Assembly (NCBI GenBank): GCA_023145575.1
Contig: JAGLDN010000075.1
Coordinates: forward strand, 1 to 34,392
Length of the DNA stretch: 34,392 nt
Source of the DNA: Psychromonas sp.
GTDB taxonomy: Bacteria > Pseudomonadota > Gammaproteobacteria > Enterobacterales > Psychromonadaceae
Direction: 5' to 3'
Each line of letters opens with the position of its first letter. The first letter of the stretch is position 1. A program made the translations under genes and the position numbers. This document shows, piece after piece, positions 8,896-17,621 of this stretch. The notes below the pieces were generated by a model that saw only the letters and a list, made by a program, of their open reading frames with translations, did no database searches and had not been told where the DNA came from.

Positions 8896-10041
8896 TTACT
8901 CTTCTTTAATTATGTAATGGTGTACAAGTGCAATGAAGAATGAAAGCATGCCAGCAAGCAGTGTTGCTAAAACGACAATTAAAGCACGTTTTGGTGACGT
9001 GCGGTGCAGAGGTTGAGTTACCTCTTGTTGGAAACGAAATGGCATAAAGTTTCTATCTTCTTTATTAATTGTCAACGCATTTAATGCATCAAGTTTAATT
9101 TTAGTTAAAGCAATTTTTGGGTTAAATACACTAGGATCAGAAATTGATTTTAACACTTTGATTTGTGCTTTTAATGCTTTTGAGCCCATATAAATCGGAA
9201 GCAGGGCGTTGTTATCACCAGAATTTTTTTGATAATTTATCACTCCGCCGAGTAACGATATTTTATACGCATAGTCTGTTTTTATAATTTTGGATGCTAA
9301 ATTTAGTTTTGCTGTTTTTATTGCGATATCAAGAGTGCCTGTTAAATCTTTTATTTTGCCGTCCATTAACACAATCAATATCTCATATTGTTTGTTGCGT
9401 ATTTTTTGGCAAATAAATTTAATATAGGCGTTAAGTAATGCTGCAGATAAGCCTGGTGAGTTACTTTGAAGTGAAAGTGAAACAGTCAGATCTTTTTTAT
9501 TGGGGATTGCTTTGATATTTGCTGCCCAGCTATTTAATATATTTTGATAATTATTGGTTTGTACTTTATTTTTAGCAGTTAATTCCTTATCTGCCCTTTG
9601 AATTTGTTTTACTTTTAAGTCTCTCAAAAATATAGGGTTTTGTTGTAAAAAAATCTTTTTATTATCTAGTGAATTAAAGGCGAGGACAAAAGAAGCCAAT
9701 AACTGTTGTGGATCAACTAAAGCATCGAAACGATCTGTTTTTGCATCAAAATCATCTAATATTCCGCTGACTTTTGAAATCGATAGATATAAATCAGTTG
9801 TACTATTATTGTCTGGCTTAATGATTGTAGCTTTTGCATCCCACTTTTGCGGTGCGTGTAAAGCATAAAAAACAGAGCCTATAATGGCAATGGCACACAT
9901 TATAACAGTGAGCCATTTGTAAGCCCATAGTACTTTGATCAGTTCTCGAAGATCGATTTCATCGTCTTGAAAACCTTGTTGATAAGGATCCATGCGTTTA
10001 TCATCAATTTTAGGTGTGTTTTTTGGAGAGGTTGGTTGCAT
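8896..10041 (-). CDS. Wzz/FepE-like polysaccharide chain-length determinant
   Basis: A polysaccharide co-polymerase of the inner membrane that sets O-antigen or similar chain length together with a Wzy polymerase. The 381-aa protein has the family layout: a cytoplasmic N-terminus with EIDLRELIKVLW, a first helix (WLTVIMCAIAIIGSVFYAL), a long periplasmic helical domain, a Pro-containing QPLHRTSPKRA segment, and a second helix (ALIVVLATLLAGMLSFFIAL). The start is placed at the ATG at 10041 because AAGGAAA lies just upstream; a longer frame to 10107 would overlap tsaD by 52 bases. It lies 15 bases after tsaD and is probably co-transcribed. No other polysaccharide genes are in the window, so its substrate is unknown. 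Confidence 0.82.
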   Translation of the reverse strand: MQPTSPKNTPKIDDKRMDPYQQGFQDDEIDLRELIKVLWAYKWLTVIMCAIAIIGSVFYALHAPQKWDAKATIIKPDNNSTTDLYLSISKVSGILDDFDAKTDRFDALVDPQQLLASFVLAFNSLDNKKIFLQQNPIFLRDLKVKQIQRADKELTAKNKVQTNNYQNILNSWAANIKAIPNKKDLTVSLSLQSNSPGLSAALLNAYIKFICQKIRNKQYEILIVLMDGKIKDLTGTLDIAIKTAKLNLASKIIKTDYAYKISLLGGVINYQKNSGDNNALLPIYMGSKALKAQIKVLKSISDPSVFNPKIALTKIKLDALNALTINKEDRNFMPFRFQQEVTQPLHRTSPKRALIVVLATLLAGMLSFFIALVHHYIIKEE

Positions 10042-10055
10042 TAGGTTTCCTTCAT

Positions 10056-11090
10056 TTATGGGCAGATAACGCGATTGGTAATACTTGCTAATGTATCTAA
10101 AGGCCATCTTGGTCTTGCCTTGATGGCTAACGGTTCAAAATGGCCAGCTTTAAATCTTTGCATGCCCGCGTATGCTATCATAGCGCCGTTGTCGGTACAA
10201 AACTCATTGCGTGGATAAAATGCCTTGCCGCCGCTTTTTTTCATCAACTTCGCGAGCTGATCACGCAATGATTTATTGGCACTTACACCACCTGCAACAA
10301 CAAGGGTTTTTAAACCCGTTTGTTTTAAGGCGCGTTTGCACTTTATAGCAATCGTATCAATCACTGCATCTTGAAAAGCGCGTGCAATGTCCGCTTGAGT
10401 TTGTTGATCATTACCTTCTCTGGCAATGGTTACTGCCGCTGCTGTTTTTAAGCCGCTAAAACTAAAGTCTAAGCCTGGCTTGTTGGTCATTGGACGTGGA
10501 AAAATAAAGCGCTCTGCACTTCCTTTCTCTGCTAATTTTGCAAGGCGAGGCCCCCCTGGATATTCAAGACCTAATAATTTAGCTGTTTTATCAAAAGCTT
10601 CACCTGCCGCGTCATCAATACTTTCACCGAGCAAGGTGTACTCACCAATATTCTCAACTCGTACCATAAGAGTATGCCCACCTGAAACAAGTAATGCTAA
10701 AAAGGGAAATTCAGGTTTTTCATTCTCAAGCATTGGGGCTAGCAGGTGACCTTCCATGTGATGGACAGCAATTGCGGGTTTCCCCCACGCAAAAGCAAGG
10801 CTTCTACCAATGCACGCGCCAACCAAAAGCGCGCCAACAAGGCCAGGTCCAGCAGTAAATGCGATTGCATCTATATCGTTTTTAGAGGAGTTCGCTGATG
10901 CTAATGCTGCTTTAACTAAATGAATAGTTTTACGAACATGATCACGCGAAGCAAGCTCCGGCACAACGCCGCCGTAATCAGCATGAAGCGCAACTTGACT
11001 GTATAATTGATGAGACAACAAGCCACACTTATCATCATAAATGGCAATGCCCGTTTCATCACATGACGTTTCAATGCCTAAAATTCGCAT
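10056..11090 (-). CDS. tsaD: tRNA N6-threonylcarbamoyladenosine transferase TsaD
   Basis: TsaD, with TsaB and TsaE, transfers the threonylcarbamoyl group to A37 of ANN-decoding tRNAs. The 344-aa length is typical. It opens [16 protein letters not shown]; the metal-binding HHMEGH motif places His at 111 and 115 as in E. coli. Other conserved blocks are [40 protein letters not shown] and the [13 protein letters not shown] block containing the catalytic Asp. It is divergent from rpsU, as in many gammaproteobacteria, but here the gap is more than 1.3 kb. Confidence 0.97.
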   Translation of the reverse strand: MRILGIETSCDETGIAIYDDKCGLLSHQLYSQVALHADYGGVVPELASRDHVRKTIHLVKAALASANSSKNDIDAIAFTAGPGLVGALLVGACIGRSLAFAWGKPAIAVHHMEGHLLAPMLENEKPEFPFLALLVSGGHTLMVRVENIGEYTLLGESIDDAAGEAFDKTAKLLGLEYPGGPRLAKLAEKGSAERFIFPRPMTNKPGLDFSFSGLKTAAAVTIAREGNDQQTQADIARAFQDAVIDTIAIKCKRALKQTGLKTLVVAGGVSANKSLRDQLAKLMKKSGGKAFYPRNEFCTDNGAMIAYAGMQRFKAGHFEPLAIKARPRWPLDTLASITNRVICP

Positions 11091-12432
11091 CGGCTCAATG
11101 CCTCTTTTACTATAAGTTTTTCTACGAAGTCGCTATGCGACAAAAAACACATTTAATATTTTGTTTGACTATAAATGCACAGCGACCCGTTGATGCATTT
11201 AATAAGAATATAACGGGTGAACACACAACAGCAACTAAATTTTCAATTTTTTCATCAGCAACTTTTAACAGGCTTAAAATTATAAGGCAGGCCTGCTATT
11301 ATTGTTGCTTATTTTCGCGCAGCGCGGTGAATAAATTATTTTTTTGTTCTTGCGCTTGATACTTTGATAAGTCTGATATCAAATGTTATTTTGCTTAACT
11401 TAAATCTAAATATTCACCGAGAAACAACAGATATGCGTCCCCGTAGGCGGATCTAACACAATCAAGTCAATGAAATTGCTATCATTTCCAACACCCCCAT
11501 GAACTGCCTCTTTCATGTGACAATAGAAACTGTTCGTAATGCCAACATCAACCAACCGCAACTTGATTATAACAGTTACATAAAGTATGTGTTATAGATG
11601 TTACGCTGAAAAAATAGGTTAATTCAAAGCGTAAGTTGAGGTACATGGCGATTCTCTTTACAAAACGTACAATAACGAAGTAAATTATTCTAAGCAGTAA
11701 AATAGAAAATCTATTTATTGAAATTGATCTTAGAAAGGCTAATCAACTATACCTATCGTACCTAAATGTGAAAATTCAGCAAGGGAAATAGTACCAAGGT
11801 GCTAGGCATAAATTCCTAAATAGTTATTCTACATAGAGATTTTATAACAACGTGGGTTGGTATTAGTAGCATTGCCCTGCGGGACACAACCTCGAAAACA
11901 AAGACTGCGGTACAATAATTAAAAAGTGAACAACAATGACCTGATATTGTACCTTATTCTGATCATCGAGCATGAGCCTAACAACGCATATTTACGTTAC
12001 ATGGGTATAAATTGCTACGCGTTCATTATTTTTGCTGACTTTCACATTATCTTCTGAATTTCGATACTATAGTGCGAAAACACACCAAAATTCTTTATAA
12101 ATTAATATTTCAATTTAGCGCTCGATATTTAAACATTTCATGACTATATTTGATAAATGCAAACTGGGTTTTACCACTGTATTGCATACTCATAATAGAC
12201 AACCGTATGTTATACCAATTACATTCCTTGCGCCTTGCTATGGCATTATAGTGAGTACATTTTAAAGCAACAAACCATATACTGGCAGTGTAAAAATTTT
12301 CTTTTAGTTTATTTTTTAGGTCTTTCTTTACATTTACATAAAAAAGTTTAAAATGTCATATATGTTTTATGTATACTATATTTTCTATACACTGGTCACT
12401 TAACGGCCGCAATAACTAAAGGTAATAAGCAT
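11091..12432. other. Long tsaD-rpsU intergenic region, no intact gene
   Basis: This 1.3-kb divergent gap is far longer than usual between tsaD and rpsU. Short ORFs here have no recognisable product. On the minus strand around 11315-11395 a frame reads ISDLSKYQAQEQ then NNLFTALRENKQQ before a stop, which has a protein-like composition and may be the tail of a lost gene. Repeat fragments occur near 11940-12012, ending TACGTTACATGGGTATAAAT. A TATACT at 12372-12377 may be the rpsU -10 box, but no matching -35 was found. Confidence 0.5.
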
Positions 12433-12648
12433 ATGCCAGTAATTAAACTTCGTGAAAATGAACCCTTTGACGTAGCACTACGTCGTTTTAAACGCTCTTG
12501 TGAAAAAGCAGGTATCTTAGCTGAAACACGTAAACGTGAATATTTTGAGAAACCAACAACAGTACGTAAACGTGCAAAAGCTGCCGCAGTTAAACGTCAT
12601 TTGAAAAAACTTTCTCGTGAAAATGCTCGCCGCGTCCGACTTTATTAA
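12433..12648 (+). CDS. rpsU: 30S ribosomal protein bS21
   Basis: A small-subunit ribosomal protein of 71 aa, the same length as E. coli S21 and nearly identical to it: [19 protein letters not shown] at the N-terminus, CEKAGILAE in the middle and ENARRVRLY at the end. It is the first gene of the macromolecular synthesis operon, here followed 8 bases later by yqeY. Very high Lys/Arg content fits rRNA binding. Confidence 0.98.
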   Translation: MPVIKLRENEPFDVALRRFKRSCEKAGILAETRKREYFEKPTTVRKRAKAAAVKRHLKKLSRENARRVRLY

Positions 12649-12656
12649 AGATCGTC

Positions 12657-13100
12657 ATGTCTTTAAAAATAAAATTAAAAGAGCAACAGATCGCTGCGAT
12701 GCGGGCGAAAGATAAGCTTCGTTTAGGCACACTTCGTATGCTTATGGCGGCGATAAAGCAAATAGAAATTGATGAGCGTATTGAGCTTGATGATGATGCA
12801 GTGACCGCTGTAATTATTAAATCTGTTAAACAACGTAAAGATTCAATTTCGCAATTTGAAAAAGCTGAACGTTTTGATCTCGTTGGCATAGAAAAAGATG
12901 AGCTTTCTATATTGCAAGAATTTTTGCCTCAACCACTCAGTTCAGAGCAAGTCAACGCGTTGATTGAACAGGCTATCGCTGCAGCTAAAGCAACTAGCAT
13001 GCAAGATATGGGCAAAGTAATGGGTATGCTTAAAAAGGATATTCAAGGACGAGCAGATATGGGTGAAGTGAGTGGACTTGTAAGGTCAATTTTAGCTTAA
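12657..13100 (+). CDS. GatB/YqeY domain protein
   Basis: A 147-aa YqeY-type protein, resembling the C-terminal tail domain of the GatB amidotransferase subunit. Motifs include LGTLRMLMAAIKQIEID, RKDSISQFEKA, ELSILQEFLPQPLS and MGKVMGMLKKDIQGRADMG with the usual end VSGLVRSILA. Its role is not established; it is commonly found between rpsU and dnaG, as here. ATG at 12657 follows the rpsU stop closely, so translation is probably coupled. Confidence 0.93.
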   Translation: MSLKIKLKEQQIAAMRAKDKLRLGTLRMLMAAIKQIEIDERIELDDDAVTAVIIKSVKQRKDSISQFEKAERFDLVGIEKDELSILQEFLPQPLSSEQVNALIEQAIAAAKATSMQDMGKVMGMLKKDIQGRADMGEVSGLVRSILA

Positions 13101-13490
13101 CCTTGCTTTCTTTTTTGATACTTAAAGCCGCAGCATAAAAAAGTATACTGTTTTTATTTTAAGTATGTACCCATATGGCGTAAAGATACTCTGCCAGGCT
13201 TTAGCTCTTAGGTCAGATCAAAGCATAACAGCCGACCTATCAACAGTTAGCTAAGCTTAGGCTTTGCCTACCAAATTAACTAAAACATGTCATTGGCAAT
13301 ACATGAGTATATACCCATGTTGCTTCAATATGCATCATTTATCCATCAGATCACGGACCAAAAAAGACACAACATTCTCCCAACATTCGAGAGCAACGCT
13401 AATCGTTGATAGATCAAATCATCAACCTTGCTTTGGCATCCAAGCTTACGCATGATTAAGCATTGTATAATCGTTATAAAGAGGAATTAA
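13101..13490. repeat. yqeY-dnaG gap with two degenerate repeat copies
   Basis: Holds two same-direction copies of the intergenic repeat: one near 13164 (TGTACCCATATGGCGTAAAG, then GTCAGATCAAAGCATAACA) and one near 13310 (TATACCCATGTTGCTTCAAT, then GACACAACATTC and GCTAATCGTTGATAGATC). The short ORF overlapping them has no recognisable product. These copies separate dnaG from its upstream operon partners by 390 bases. Confidence 0.55.
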
Positions 13491-15248
13491 ATGGCTGGTC
13501 GAATTCCAAAATACTTCATTGATGATCTTCTTGCACGAACAGATATTGTTGATGTTATCGAAAGTCGTATTAAACTCAAAAAAAATGGCAAAAGCTATCG
13601 CGCAAGTTGTCCGTTTCATAATGGTAACAATAAATCTTCATTTTCAGTAAATAGCGAAGCGCAGTTTTATCATTGTTTTAACTGTGGTGCTAACGGTAAT
13701 GTATTATCATTTTTAATGGAATATGATGGTATTGAATTTGTCGATGCCATTGAAAGTCTTGCCGATCAACTTTCTGTCAATGTGATCCGTGAAGAGGAAA
13801 CAAATTATCAAAGCCACCCTACTCCCTATGTAGATCGTAAAGATATGTACCTATTAATGGCCGATATAATGCGATTTTATCAACAACAACTACGTCATCA
13901 TGTAAATAGCGCAAAAGTAATTAATTACTTGAAAAGTCGAGGCCTTTCAGGAGAAACAGTAAAACATTTTAAGATTGGTTATTCTCCGCCAGGATGGGAT
14001 GAACTCAGAAAACGTTATGCCACCTCAAGCGAACTTGAATTACAACTGGTTGAATCTGGAGTGCTGATAAGCAAAAGTGTAGGTGTAAGTGCGGGTGCGA
14101 GTGGCAGTTATGATCGTTTTCGTGACCGTTTAATGTTTCCAATCATTGATAGGCGTGGACGCGTTTGTGGCTTTGGTGGGCGTGTTTTAGATAACCAAGA
14201 GCCTAAATATTTAAACTCCCCTGAAACCCCTATTTTCCATAAAGGCAAAGAGCTTTACGGTTTATATCAGGTAAAACAAGCACATAAAGATATACAACGC
14301 ATTTTAGTAACTGAGGGCTACATGGACGTTGTTGCATTACAGCAATTTGGCATCGATTACGCCGTTGCATCGTTAGGCACAGCAACCACACCCGATCATA
14401 TAAAACTTTTATTTAGAAGTACCAGTGAAATAGTCTGTTGTTTTGATGGTGACAAAGCGGGAAAAGATGCCGCATGGCGTGCATTAAATAATGCCTTAGG
14501 GCATCTTCAAGATGGTCGTATGTTACGCTTTATGTTTTTGGCAGATGGGGAGGATCCAGATAGCTTTATCCAAAAAGAGGGGAAATCTGCTTTTGAGCTA
14601 CTTGTTGAAAATGCTCAGCCTTTATCCGATTTTTTATTCGAACAGATCCTTTCACAGGTCGATATGCGACATAATGATAGTAAATCAAAGCTAGCACAGT
14701 TAGCTATCCCGCTGATCAGTAAATTACAAGCCACAGTTTTTAGAGAAATGATGGAAGAGAAATTAACAAAATTACTGGGTATTGAAAAAGAAGGATTAAA
14801 AAAATTATTACCCGCAGCCTCCATACTTGTGAAGCCGAAGAAGCAAAAATCAACGCCAATGCGTCTTGCTATTTCTATTTTATTACAACACCCTAAATTA
14901 GCTTTTTCGCTGCCTTTATTCCCTGAATTTAAAATTATAGATCTTCCTGGAATAAATTTATTATGTGAAATCCTTGATATTTGCCGAGCTCGTCAGGATC
15001 TTAGTACTGGTCAATTACTTGAAAATTGGCGCGATAAACCTGAGTATAGTAATTTAAGTAAACTCGCGATTTGGAATAACGATGTTGAAGAAGATAAGCA
15101 TGAAGATGTTTTCTTTGATATTTTAGAAAATTTTCTAACGATCCACATCAAAACTAAAATTGAAAAATTAAAATTAAAGGAGCGATCGGGGAAAATATTA
15201 TCAAGTATTGAAAAAAAAGAACTTGTGACACTTTTAATGGAGCAATGA
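13491..15248 (+). CDS. dnaG: DNA primase
   Basis: The replicative primase, which makes RNA primers with DnaB helicase. It is 585 aa (E. coli 581). The N-terminal zinc finger uses Cys40, His43, Cys62 and Cys65 (CPFH ... CFNC). The catalytic core has FPIIDRRGRVCGFGGR and EPKYLNSPETPIF. The Toprim motifs are EGYMDV with Glu275 and DGD at 319-321. The C-terminal helicase-binding domain (about 440-585) is divergent but present. AAAGAGGAATTAA provides the ribosome site. Next downstream should be rpoD in the classical operon, but here rpoD is at 933-2810 on the other strand. Confidence 0.97.
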   Translation: MAGRIPKYFIDDLLARTDIVDVIESRIKLKKNGKSYRASCPFHNGNNKSSFSVNSEAQFYHCFNCGANGNVLSFLMEYDGIEFVDAIESLADQLSVNVIREEETNYQSHPTPYVDRKDMYLLMADIMRFYQQQLRHHVNSAKVINYLKSRGLSGETVKHFKIGYSPPGWDELRKRYATSSELELQLVESGVLISKSVGVSAGASGSYDRFRDRLMFPIIDRRGRVCGFGGRVLDNQEPKYLNSPETPIFHKGKELYGLYQVKQAHKDIQRILVTEGYMDVVALQQFGIDYAVASLGTATTPDHIKLLFRSTSEIVCCFDGDKAGKDAAWRALNNALGHLQDGRMLRFMFLADGEDPDSFIQKEGKSAFELLVENAQPLSDFLFEQILSQVDMRHNDSKSKLAQLAIPLISKLQATVFREMMEEKLTKLLGIEKEGLKKLLPAASILVKPKKQKSTPMRLAISILLQHPKLAFSLPLFPEFKIIDLPGINLLCEILDICRARQDLSTGQLLENWRDKPEYSNLSKLAIWNNDVEEDKHEDVFFDILENFLTIHIKTKIEKLKLKERSGKILSSIEKKELVTLLMEQ

Positions 15249-15652
15249 GCGTTATATACCCATGTGACTTCAAAACGCTTTGTCAGGCGGTTGATAGAAC
15301 ATCAGTGCAAAACTTAACATTAAACCTATCTCCGATTATCTTTGCTAATCATTTGTCGATATTATTAACGTAAAATATTAATTCTCGATTGGTTAGTTTA
15401 TTTTCGATTGTTGTAACTAGGTGGACTTGTTTTCATAATAAGCCGAGCGGGCTATACGCAGTGCTTGGATCCTTACACCAATCAACAAAGTTATAAAATT
15501 TCGGTTAAAACGATTCGTAAGGAATTAAAGTCTTTATTTAAAGTCTCCCATCAAATGATTAACCAAGTTAATCATCGAGAGGGAAATTTTATGCCTCGGA
15601 TCTTGTCACAATTTACCGATCTAACTTTTCATCATTAGCCTGCATGGAGATA
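15249..15652. repeat. Intergenic repeat region after dnaG
   Basis: Begins with TATACCCATGTGACTTCAAA right after the dnaG stop. It ends with the module ATGATTAACCAAGTTAATCAT (a perfect palindrome apart from its centre) followed by CGAGAGGGAAATTTTATGCC and TTTACCGATCTAACTTTTCA at about 15553-15640. No gene seen. Confidence 0.6.
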
Positions 15653-16348
15653 TCATGGGTGTTTAACGAGCACAGCATTTATATCTATGATATTACGTTG
15701 ATAGCGAAACTTCACCATTTTATAGTTCATACTCGGCGCAAACCAGATTTGTAAAACACGGTCGTTTTTTCGTGCTTGCACCACCTTAAGTGTGTTAATT
15801 TTGCCAAACCTAGTCTTGATCATTTCCTGTCCAGTTACCATAAAAAAATAATGAGCCACCTTTGTAGAGGTCTGCATATAAAAATCAAAATGTGTTTCCC
15901 TAGCCTTTAAAGCCTCGCCTATTTGAAGAACAACAGCATTAAAATCGATTATTTGGTTGTTTTTATCTGTGAATGTCTGCTTTTTACCATTATTATTAAT
16001 GATGACTTTGTGACCATCTTTAAAGAAATTAGCCGTCATATTCACATTGGAAAATCCCTTACTGACTCTGCTGAAATTTTTTGTAAGTATTTTTTTTGAT
16101 AATTGATCTCGATAGATGTTGGATTCCTGAGAACCACTAAAATCAATATACAACAATGACATATCAGCTGATGTTCTCACCACGCCTTTTTGTCCATCCC
16201 AATTAATATCAACAACAAGTTGCCCTAGTCCTATTTTTTTATACGATATATCATATACATAGCCATGTGTGTTGGCGGTTGATTTCTGAATAAAAATAGG
16301 GGTTGCTAACATAATGATAAACAATATTAAAATTTGTCTTTTAAACAT
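15653..16348 (-). CDS. Secreted DUF3108-like protein
   Basis: A 231-aa protein with a signal peptide (MFKRQILILFIIMLATPIF then IQKSTANT), so probably periplasmic. The mature part begins GYVYDISYKKIGLGQL. A C-terminal block (LKVVQARKNDRVLQIWFAPS, then RYQRNIIDINAVL) matches the pattern of DUF3108-like proteins, beta-rich proteins of unknown function that hold lipid-like or cell-envelope ligands in related folds; the family assignment is tentative. The start at 16348 is chosen because AAGGAGAAAATA precedes it and the signal peptide follows. It overlaps the sufE stop by 8 bases, so the two are an operon. Confidence 0.65.
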   Translation of the reverse strand: MFKRQILILFIIMLATPIFIQKSTANTHGYVYDISYKKIGLGQLVVDINWDGQKGVVRTSADMSLLYIDFSGSQESNIYRDQLSKKILTKNFSRVSKGFSNVNMTANFFKDGHKVIINNNGKKQTFTDKNNQIIDFNAVVLQIGEALKARETHFDFYMQTSTKVAHYFFMVTGQEMIKTRFGKINTLKVVQARKNDRVLQIWFAPSMNYKMVKFRYQRNIIDINAVLVKHP

Positions 16349-16760
16349 TATTTTCTCCTTTGATTTTATTAGCAATCGCATAGAAACCATTAGTACGAGA
16401 GGGACTTAACTGATTAAGTAAACCTAATGAGCTGAAGATAGACTCAACATCTATATCTTGAATTTCTAACCCGCTTTTATCTTGATAAATAATCAATAAA
16501 ATCATCATCAAGCCCCTAACAATTCGGCTGTCACTATACATTCTTAAATGTTGTACTTCTCCGTTCTCTGTATGTATTTTTTCAATTATCAACCAAGCTA
16601 GGCTTTCGCAACCTTGTACCTGCCTCGCAGGTGTTTTTTCATTTTCAGGAAATAATGGTAATTTATTCCCTAACTCAATAATCAATTTAAATTGTTTATC
16701 CCACGATTTATTGTCATCAAACTGAGCGAGTAATGTATCTATTTCCATTAAAGCTGTCAT
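16341..16760 (-). CDS. SufE-family cysteine desulfurase sulfur acceptor
   Basis: A 139-aa SufE/CsdE-type protein that accepts persulfide sulfur from a SufS/CsdA-type desulfurase for Fe-S cluster assembly. Family signatures are WDKQFKLIIELGNKLPLFPE, then QVQGCESLAW with the sulfur-accepting Cys, then MYSDSRIVRGLMMILL and LSPSRTNGFYAI. Length matches E. coli SufE (138 aa). No desulfurase gene is in the window. A second, broken copy of its 5' half lies at 26317-26651 in the same orientation. I cannot tell SufE from CsdE on sequence alone, so no symbol is given. Confidence 0.9.
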   Translation of the reverse strand: MTALMEIDTLLAQFDDNKSWDKQFKLIIELGNKLPLFPENEKTPARQVQGCESLAWLIIEKIHTENGEVQHLRMYSDSRIVRGLMMILLIIYQDKSGLEIQDIDVESIFSSLGLLNQLSPSRTNGFYAIANKIKGENNV

Positions 16761-16803
16761 TATACCCCCACCTTTTTTTCACATATTAACGCCATGCGCG
16801 ACA

Positions 16804-17058
16804 TTAAGCATTGATAGCATTGATAGCATTGATAGCATTGATAGCATTGATAGCATTGATAGCATTGATAGCATTGATAGCATTGATAGCATTGATAGCA
16901 TTTTCAAATTGTAGCACTTTTTTTAGTGAAATATTGGCATGCCTACCTAGCCAGTGAGCTAATATTGTACGCTTAATCGACCTGATAAAGTCAACGTTTT
17001 TCGAAACCATAACTTTTTCATATTCAATTGAGCAGAGAATTGACCAATAACCATTCAA
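16804..17058 (-). CDS. Small ORF ending in ten Ile-Asn-Ala repeats
   Basis: An 84-codon ORF, MNGYWSILCSIEYEKVMVSK at the start, a basic middle (RSIKRTILAHWLGRHANISL), and a tail of ten INA tripeptides encoded by a perfect 9-bp tandem repeat before TAA. A GCAGG ribosome site stands 8 bases upstream of the ATG. I do not recognise the N-terminal part. It may be a real small protein with a variable tail or a decayed gene whose end was replaced by a simple-sequence expansion. Confidence 0.35.
   Translation of the reverse strand: MNGYWSILCSIEYEKVMVSKNVDFIRSIKRTILAHWLGRHANISLKKVLQFENAINAINAINAINAINAINAINAINAINAINA
16808..16902. repeat. 9-bp tandem repeat, 10.5 copies
   Basis: GCATTGATA repeats ten times without error from 16808 to 16897, then a partial GCATT. 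Being a multiple of three and error-free, it keeps one frame open on the minus strand (INA). Perfect copies imply recent expansion and likely length variation between strains. Confidence 0.97.
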
Positions 17059-17396
17059 CTAACCTGCCTGATTTGTTTAAAAAACACGCTTGGTTTACTC
17101 TGCCTATTCTATCGTACTGGTATTTCAAACTTTAAATCTTCTCGCTATCTATTCCCGTTATCAAACAAAGTGAAAAAATATGAAACATCCAATTTATTGA
17201 TGGTAAAACATTAAAAGCAAATAAAAAAATTTATTTCATCATTTGAAAAGGGAAAATATAAAGTTCTTTTTTTGTGTTTATATTCCAATAAATGAAATAA
17301 CCCGTTGATTTTCAGGTATCCCTATAATACAATTTAATTGAAATTAAGATTCAAAAATACGCTTAAATTTAATCAAGTATTTACATGGAGAATAAA
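17059..17396. other. AT-rich leader of the peptide operon
   Basis: No gene seen. It should hold the promoter of the operon that starts at 17397. A TATAAT occurs at 17323-17328, but the nearest TTGATT is only 12 bases upstream, so the promoter is not settled. GGAG at 17387-17390 is the ribosome site of the precursor gene. Confidence 0.5.
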
Positions 17397-17552
17397 ATGG
17401 AATTAGATAAGGAAATCATAGATATTTATTTTGGTATCGACAGCTCAGATGGCAAAGAAAGTGGCAGTGATGGTAAAGAAGGCGGCAGTGACAGTGACAA
17501 TATTGCCGTATTAATGCAAAGCGGAGCAGGCGCTGATGCTTTTGTATTTTAA
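17397..17552 (+). CDS. Putative RiPP (graspetide-like) precursor peptide, 51 aa
   Basis: ATG at 17397 with GGAG six bases upstream gives a 51-codon ORF, first in a ten-gene operon containing an ATP-grasp ligase and exporters. The N-terminal half (MELDKEIIDIYFGID) could be a leader. The centre is a low-complexity block with a repeated SDGKE (residues 17-21 and 24-28) and SDSDN. The tail is IAVLMQSGAGADAFVF. Ser/Lys next to Asp/Glu is what an ATP-grasp macrocyclase needs for ester or amide cross-links, but the microviridin motif TxKxPSD is absent, there is no Cys, and the core boundary is unknown. Function is inferred from position, size and composition; no homologue was recognised. Confidence 0.65.
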   Translation: MELDKEIIDIYFGIDSSDGKESGSDGKEGGSDSDNIAVLMQSGAGADAFVF

Positions 17553-17573
17553 TAATACCATTCTTATTATTTT

Positions 17574-17599
17574 AAAAAGGAAGCGCAAGCTTCCTTTTT
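17574..17599 (+). terminator. Strong hairpin after the precursor gene (terminator/attenuator)
   Basis: A perfect 11-bp stem AAAAAGGAAGC / GCTTCCTTTTT with a GCAA tetraloop and T-run, 21 bases after the precursor stop and 22 before the next ATG. Because the next genes follow with no other obvious promoter, it probably terminates most transcripts and lets some through, giving high precursor and low enzyme levels. Confidence 0.85.
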
Positions 17600-17621
17600 A
17601 ATTCAACCAGGAAATTTTAAT

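Noticed and set aside
10042-10107. Upstream extension of the Wzz-like protein
   Set aside because: It would overlap tsaD, while a good ribosome site directly precedes the ATG at 10041.
11063-11359. 98-codon plus-strand ORF overlapping the tsaD start
   Set aside because: Its composition is not protein-like, it overlaps a conserved gene on the other strand and has no ribosome site.
12347-12377. rpsU promoter with TATACT as -10
   Set aside because: No acceptable -35 at 16-18 bases, so it is not listed as a promoter.
12590-12889. 99-codon minus-strand ORF over rpsU/yqeY
   Set aside because: It is the complement of two conserved genes; a shadow frame.
16808-16902. CRISPR-like repeated array
   Set aside because: The 9-bp units are directly adjacent with no spacers; this is a simple tandem repeat.
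17305-17328. TTGATT and TATAAT as a promoter for the peptide operon
   Set aside because: The spacing is only 12 bases, too short for a sigma-70 promoter; kept only as a note.
17397-17552. Precursor as a classical microviridin
   Set aside because: There is no TxKxPSD core or PFFARFL leader motif, so only a broader graspetide-like call is made.
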